DNA from: CAG-698 sp964385755
GTDB taxonomy: Bacteria; Bacillota_I; Bacilli_A; ML615J-28; CAG-698
Direction of reading: 5' to 3'
DNA length: 64,000 bases
Assembly: GCA_964385755.1 (NCBI GenBank)
Contig: CAYLPZ010000002.1
Span: forward strand, 62,001-126,000
Below the pieces are notes generated by a model that was given only the letters and a program-made list of their open reading frames with translations, had not been told where the DNA came from and did not search any database. This document shows, piece by piece, positions 60,470-64,000 of this stretch; positions within the stretch are counted from its first letter, which is position 1, and every line of letters starts with the position of its first letter. A program made the position numbers and the translations under genes.

Positions 60470-60499
60470 TTTATCACCTTTTTTTTCTATATATAAATG

Positions 60500-60528
60500 A
60501 TTATACCATAAATTAAAGCTAATTTAAA
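60500..60528 (-). promoter_or_regulatory. Promoter of nusB
   Basis: On the minus strand TTTAAA (60528-60523), 17-bp spacer, TATAAT (60505-60500), about 30 bp before the nusB ATG. Confidence 0.6.
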
Positions 60529-60543
60529 CAATTAAATTAATAT

Positions 60544-61062
60544 TTATTCCTTATTTTCTGTTGCAATATTACCCATTACTTCTGTTAGAGTTTGGAATGT
60601 AACTTGTACGTCACTAACAGTTTCATCAAAACCAGTTAAAGCCATTAAGATAATCTCATTAGCAAGTGTTAGAGAATTACTTTCAGAAACTACTGTAATA
60701 TCGATACCTGTGTTTGTTGCATGAACAAAACAGTCGCGATAACCTTTATTCATTATTTGTACTTCTAATAATAACTCTTTTTCTGTTAAACTATTTATGT
60801 ATTTCTTTTCCTCTAATGCCTTTGACTTTTCATCAACTGATTTATCACTTGAAGCAATGATAGCATCTAAACTAATAACTTGATTAGTACGTTCATCATT
60901 TAATGTATTTCTTAAGTTCTGCAACTGTTCAATTCTTCCACTTGTTTCTAAATCAATTGGCACATCATTTTTCTTATCTTGAAATGGATTACGAATAAAA
61001 TAAACAGATAACATAAGCACCAAAGTAAGTAATATTAATAATAATTGATTTTTCTTTAACAT
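60544..61062 (-). CDS. spoIIIAH: SpoIIIAH-like sporulation protein
   Basis: 172 residues from ATG 61062. One N-terminal membrane span (QLLLILLTLVLMLSVYFI) and an extracellular YscJ/FliF-like domain: LRNTLNDERTNQVISLDAIIA, SVDEKSKALEEKKYINSL and a C-terminal GYRDCFVHATNTGIDITVVS. In Bacillus SpoIIIAH in the mother cell pairs with SpoIIQ to form the channel to the forespore. GGAGG at 61075-61071 is 8 nt from ATG 61062; a longer frame to 61137 is rejected because it begins upstream of a TATAAT (61092-61087). It lies just upstream of nusB, as expected, but spoIIIAA-AG are absent. Confidence 0.82.
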   Translation of the reverse strand: MLKKNQLLLILLTLVLMLSVYFIRNPFQDKKNDVPIDLETSGRIEQLQNLRNTLNDERTNQVISLDAIIASSDKSVDEKSKALEEKKYINSLTEKELLLEVQIMNKGYRDCFVHATNTGIDITVVSESNSLTLANEIILMALTGFDETVSDVQVTFQTLTEVMGNIATENKE

Positions 61063-61086
61063 CTTCTTTTCCTCCATATCTATTAC

Positions 61087-61092
61087 ATTATA
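61087..61092 (-). promoter_or_regulatory. -10 element upstream of spoIIIAH
   Basis: TATAAT on the minus strand 61092-61087, preceded by a weak -35; about 25 bp before ATG 61062. This looks like a sigma-A type -10, not the sigma-E type used by spoIIIA in Bacillus. Confidence 0.45.
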
Positions 61093-61129
61093 GTAAGAAA
61101 AATAAAATTTATTACTAATATTAATAATA

Positions 61130-61163
61130 AAAACCAAAAGTATTAAATAATACTCTTGGTTTA
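61130..61163 (-). terminator. Terminator hairpin between the DUF1189-like gene and spoIIIAH
   Basis: Stem AAACCAAAAGTATT / AATACTCTTGGTTT with one mismatch and a 4-base loop; the T-run on the minus strand is interrupted. Confidence 0.6.
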
Positions 61164-61169
61164 TTTTTA

Positions 61170-62504
61170 TTATACAGCTTCAGGACCATTATTAATCTTA
61201 TATAAAACAAATAAGAAGTACACCGCAAATATGAATAGATATAATTGGGCGAAGATTAATGGGAAGAACCAGTTAATAATGAAACAAATAATTGTTGGAA
61301 CTATATTTGCAATTGATGCAATATTGTAATATTCTTTAAGTTTTTTCATACGACCATTCTTCCTAAATAAGAATGAGAATAGAAGTGAAATGATAAATGT
61401 ATATACAATGCAATACATAAATGCGGTAATATTAAATGATTGAACAGCTAAAACTTTATATCCTTCTTCTAATTTACCACTTAGATATGTTCCAAATGTT
61501 TCAGTAGTGAAATCTAAAGTTGAGAATGGGGAATTAGCATAATATGTAGAAAGATTAGCAAATTGTAATTTCTTTGAATCTCTTTCAATCTCTAATTCAT
61601 TAATACCTTGTAAGTTTGCTTGATAAAAAACAAATCCTTTTGTAACAATAATATAATAGTAACTATTTTTATCTAAATCTTTATGAATGTTTTCATCATA
61701 CTTATAAGCAACAATACCAGAAATGTTAGAAATATCTAAATCAACTATAAAAGTGAAATGATTGTTTACACCATCTTGTGAAGTATATGAGAATTGTTTC
61801 TCATAATATGTAATTTCTGTTGCTGGGAGGAATTCAATAATTACTTGTTCTTTTGGAGTTACTTCTTTAGATGTTTTTTGACCATTTACATATAAATATC
61901 CATTAGCAACAAAGCAATCTAGAAAATCATCAGTAATTAAAATATCAGATTCACTACCATCAATAACAAGTTTAGCTCGTTTATTTACAGTTAATGTCAC
62001 AACTTTAAAATCTTTTTCATAATCAAATTCACAATCAATTGGTTTATTATCAACATTATTCATAATTAAACCATATGAACTAATTTTAAAAGAAAGTGGA
62101 GCATCAGTTTTTACAATACCAGTATCTTTTCCATTAAAATAGTAGTTACCATCTTTTTCTTCAACTACACCTACGATAGAATCCACAGCTCTAGCAGAAG
62201 AAACTTTCATATTTCCAGCTGTCATTACACCATCAATTGACGATAATTCTTTTGATTTGATTCCGGAAACGAATTCATCAACTTCTTCTCCAACAGTTGG
62301 GAACTCATAAAGAACATGCATATAATATAAATCATTTTCAGATATTAATTTATGAGTATTATTGTCATAATAAACTTTTGCGGGGAAAATCACCGCGTAC
62401 ATGCACAATATAAATATACATATTGCAAAGAATACACTCATTGTGCGAAAGGGTTTCATTTTGCTTGGCACAAAAAGCGATTTAATAAAATTTAATACAT
62501 TCAT
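61170..62504 (-). CDS. DUF1189-like polytopic membrane protein
   Basis: 444 residues. One membrane span near the N-terminus (about residues 23-43, TMSVFFAICIFILCMYAVIF), a long extracytoplasmic beta-rich part (about 45-340) with no catalytic motif recognised, and three C-terminal spans (FNITAFMYCIVYTFIISLLF, IASIANIVPTIICFII, FPLIFAQLYLFIFAVYFLF). Overall layout and the phrase YYNIASIANIVP resemble DUF1189 (MalA-like) proteins. Function unknown. AAAGGAG before the ATG; 13 bp after the preceding gene, so cotranscribed with it. Confidence 0.6.
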   Translation of the reverse strand: MNVLNFIKSLFVPSKMKPFRTMSVFFAICIFILCMYAVIFPAKVYYDNNTHKLISENDLYYMHVLYEFPTVGEEVDEFVSGIKSKELSSIDGVMTAGNMKVSSARAVDSIVGVVEEKDGNYYFNGKDTGIVKTDAPLSFKISSYGLIMNNVDNKPIDCEFDYEKDFKVVTLTVNKRAKLVIDGSESDILITDDFLDCFVANGYLYVNGQKTSKEVTPKEQVIIEFLPATEITYYEKQFSYTSQDGVNNHFTFIVDLDISNISGIVAYKYDENIHKDLDKNSYYYIIVTKGFVFYQANLQGINELEIERDSKKLQFANLSTYYANSPFSTLDFTTETFGTYLSGKLEEGYKVLAVQSFNITAFMYCIVYTFIISLLFSFLFRKNGRMKKLKEYYNIASIANIVPTIICFIINWFFPLIFAQLYLFIFAVYFLFVLYKINNGPEAV

Positions 62505-62516
62505 AAACTAACTCCT

Positions 62517-63998
62517 TTAATTTTCTTTATTTGCTGAATTATTTACTGATTCCTTATCGTCATTTAGAGAATCATCATTTACATTATTTTTTGATTCATC
62601 AATAACAAATCCATTTTCATCATAATAATAGTAATTCTTTTGAACTAAATTAAAAATATTTAATAAACTTTCGTTAATTGATTGATTAAAGCCAACAATA
62701 GTTTTACTTGCTTTTAATAATAACTCAATCTTAATTTTACTTAAGAATTCTTCTGAAACAACTAATTTTAATTCACGCTTACATGCAATCTCAACTAAAC
62801 TATTACTATCAAATTTCTTATCGGTTGTTGTTACATCAAAGATAATGTTTTTGAATTCATTTTTCTTTTGTTTCAATAACTTTAGTAAAACAACATCTTT
62901 AATCTTTAATAGATAAATATCCTCATGTTTATCAAGTTCATCAAGGACAACATTGTAAAGTTGACATAAAATATCATTATCAACTTTATTAATACTTTCT
63001 TGGTTAATAACACCTCTAACAAGTAAAGTTACAAAGTAACCTACATGTTGGTTATTGATAAGTAGATTTTTATATTGATAATTTATAGTTCCGCTTGCAA
63101 TAGACTTTTTCACTAAATCTGTAACTGAGATAATTGATATGTATCCTGCAAATATTTCGTTTGTAAATTCGATATATCCTTTTTTAGGCATATTAAAAAT
63201 ATATTGAATTAGTTTTTCTAAATCATTTGTTCTTTTTATAATTTGAGGATAATAAATAAAAGTACATGTTACTTCATTTCCTCTTAAACAATCTCTAATA
63301 ATCTTATTTGCTTCTCTAATATCAATTTTATTTGTAATACCTAAAACTATACTATTAACCTTAAATAGCGATACTTTAATATCCTTAAAACGTTTTTTAT
63401 AAAATTCATAATCATTTTCATCATCTTTAAAAGCAAAACATACAAAGTTTTTTTCTTGATGAGATGTTAAATATTCTTCAAAATCAGCTTTACTAAGATA
63501 ATCTTCTTTAGTTTTTTCTTTGGAATAAATTGGATTAATTTTTGTAATCATTCCACAGTAGTATGAATCACCATTAATGGTTTCGTATAAACTTGCTTGC
63601 TCTGAAATTAAAATAACTTCTTCTTCGTTTTGTAAGTTATTAATACGGTAATCAATTTCATAAGGAACTTTCTTACTAATTTGATTATTTCTTGTAATAA
63701 ACTTATCCATGTCAACATCTTTAACAAGTTTTACAAATTCATCATCAGTGATTTCATTCTTAGATAAACACAAAATTTTCTTTGCTTCTTCACTTAAGAA
63801 ATGAGTTTTAGTTTGTAAATTATAATATTTAATACCAGTACTTGTATTATTATTACAAGTTCTTAAAATATTATATTGTAAAATATTATTATTAACATTA
63901 AATAGTGATACAAAAGACATTCCTAAACCTAAAGTTGCAACTGATAACGTATATTTAGAAAAATCACTTTGTAAATTAGTTACCTTAGAAAGATAGAA
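62517..63998 (-). CDS. Partial protein, degenerate PAS/GGDEF/EAL-like
   Basis: The frame stays open to the window edge: upstream of the Met at 63920 it continues with LSKVTNLQSDFSKYTLSVAT, so the true start is outside. At least 493 residues. A PAS-like segment (GIKYYNLQTKTHFLSEEAKKIL) is followed by a region resembling a GGDEF fold without GGDEF (DYLSKADFEEYL ... SLFKVNSIVLGI) and one resembling EAL without catalytic Glu motifs (INYQYKNLLINNQHVGYF ... KNIIFDVTTTD). The C-terminal tail is Asn/Asp/Ser rich. Likely a non-catalytic signalling protein or nucleotide receptor; the family assignment is tentative. Cotranscribed with the DUF1189-like gene. Confidence 0.45.
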   Translation of the reverse strand, partial: FYLSKVTNLQSDFSKYTLSVATLGLGMSFVSLFNVNNNILQYNILRTCNNNTSTGIKYYNLQTKTHFLSEEAKKILCLSKNEITDDEFVKLVKDVDMDKFITRNNQISKKVPYEIDYRINNLQNEEEVILISEQASLYETINGDSYYCGMITKINPIYSKEKTKEDYLSKADFEEYLTSHQEKNFVCFAFKDDENDYEFYKKRFKDIKVSLFKVNSIVLGITNKIDIREANKIIRDCLRGNEVTCTFIYYPQIIKRTNDLEKLIQYIFNMPKKGYIEFTNEIFAGYISIISVTDLVKKSIASGTINYQYKNLLINNQHVGYFVTLLVRGVINQESINKVDNDILCQLYNVVLDELDKHEDIYLLKIKDVVLLKLLKQKKNEFKNIIFDVTTTDKKFDSNSLVEIACKRELKLVVSEEFLSKIKIELLLKASKTIVGFNQSINESLLNIFNLVQKNYYYYDENGFVIDESKNNVNDDSLNDDKESVNNSANKEN

Positions 63999-64000
63999 TA

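Noticed and set aside
63901..63920. ATG at 63920 as start of the last gene
   Set aside because: The frame continues open upstream to the window edge with coding-like sequence and no ribosome site precedes this ATG.
1..64000. Genetic code 4 (TGA = Trp), as in mycoplasmas
   Set aside because: All clear Trp positions use TGG, and TGA terminates dnaG, trmK and the MalF-like gene exactly where the proteins should end.
1..64000. tRNA, rRNA, tmRNA or prophage/IS genes
   Set aside because: No tRNA T-loop pattern, rRNA stretch, transposase or phage gene could be recognised; the only integrase-like gene is XerD.

Overview
The window is a 64 kb chromosomal segment of a very AT-rich, low-GC Gram-positive bacterium. 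Gene content and order (glyS-dnaG-sigA-trmK-nif3, plsY/parE/parC, lepA/hemW, xerD-deoB, hisS-aspS behind a T-box, nusB-xseA-xseB-dxs-recN-spoIVB-spo0A) are those of Bacilli/Firmicutes. TGG is used for Trp and TGA is a stop (ends of dnaG, trmK and the MalF-like gene), so the mycoplasma code 4 does not apply. The base composition, the large starch/maltodextrin locus and the presence of spo0A, spoIVB and spoIIIAH suggest an uncultured gut Bacilli lineage related to Mollicutes/Erysipelotrichia that still carries sporulation genes. That placement is inference.

Layout. Positions 1-7.3 kb: housekeeping block (3' end of glycyl-tRNA synthetase, primase, main sigma factor, aminopeptidase C, TrmK, Nif3-like protein). 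7.3-20.7 kb: alpha-glucan utilisation locus, with 4-alpha-glucanotransferase, a lipoprotein type I pullulanase, a carbohydrate-binding lipoprotein, a maltodextrin ABC importer (binding protein and two permeases), a lipoprotein GH13 amylase and an unusually long ABC ATPase. A promoter with a LacI/CcpA-like operator lies inside the locus. Surface enzymes cut glucans, the importer takes up oligosaccharides and MalQ rearranges them inside the cell. 20.7-28.6 kb: ferredoxin, YneF-like and DUF2225 proteins, plsY, parE-parC and a degenerate Fic-like protein.

28.6-30.5 kb is the most striking part. A near-canonical 28-bp dif site (29814-29841) sits in a 767-bp AT-rich intergenic region. Left of it almost all genes point right and right of it almost all point left, as expected for the replication terminus. 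Next to dif is a cluster of TGTTNATAA boxes arranged around a 65-bp dyad, and copies of a ~30-bp intergenic repeat occur on both sides. A XerD-type recombinase gene lies 1.9 kb away.

30.5-64 kb is mostly on the minus strand: hemW-xerD-deoB, a FN3/LRR surface lipoprotein, lepA, recU (plus), mutS2, rnhC (plus), a block with an SNase-like protein, rluD, lspA, a membrane protein, a YlbL-like protease and dCMP deaminase, hisS-aspS with a T-box leader, cvfB, dinB, then spo0A, spoIVB, recN, dxs, xseB, xseA, nusB and spoIIIAH, a DUF1189-like membrane protein and a partial degenerate PAS/GGDEF/EAL-like protein. The Spo0A receiver has Glu in place of the phosphorylated Asp and has lost one acidic-pocket Asp, while its DNA-binding domain and two tandem 0A boxes upstream of its own gene are intact.
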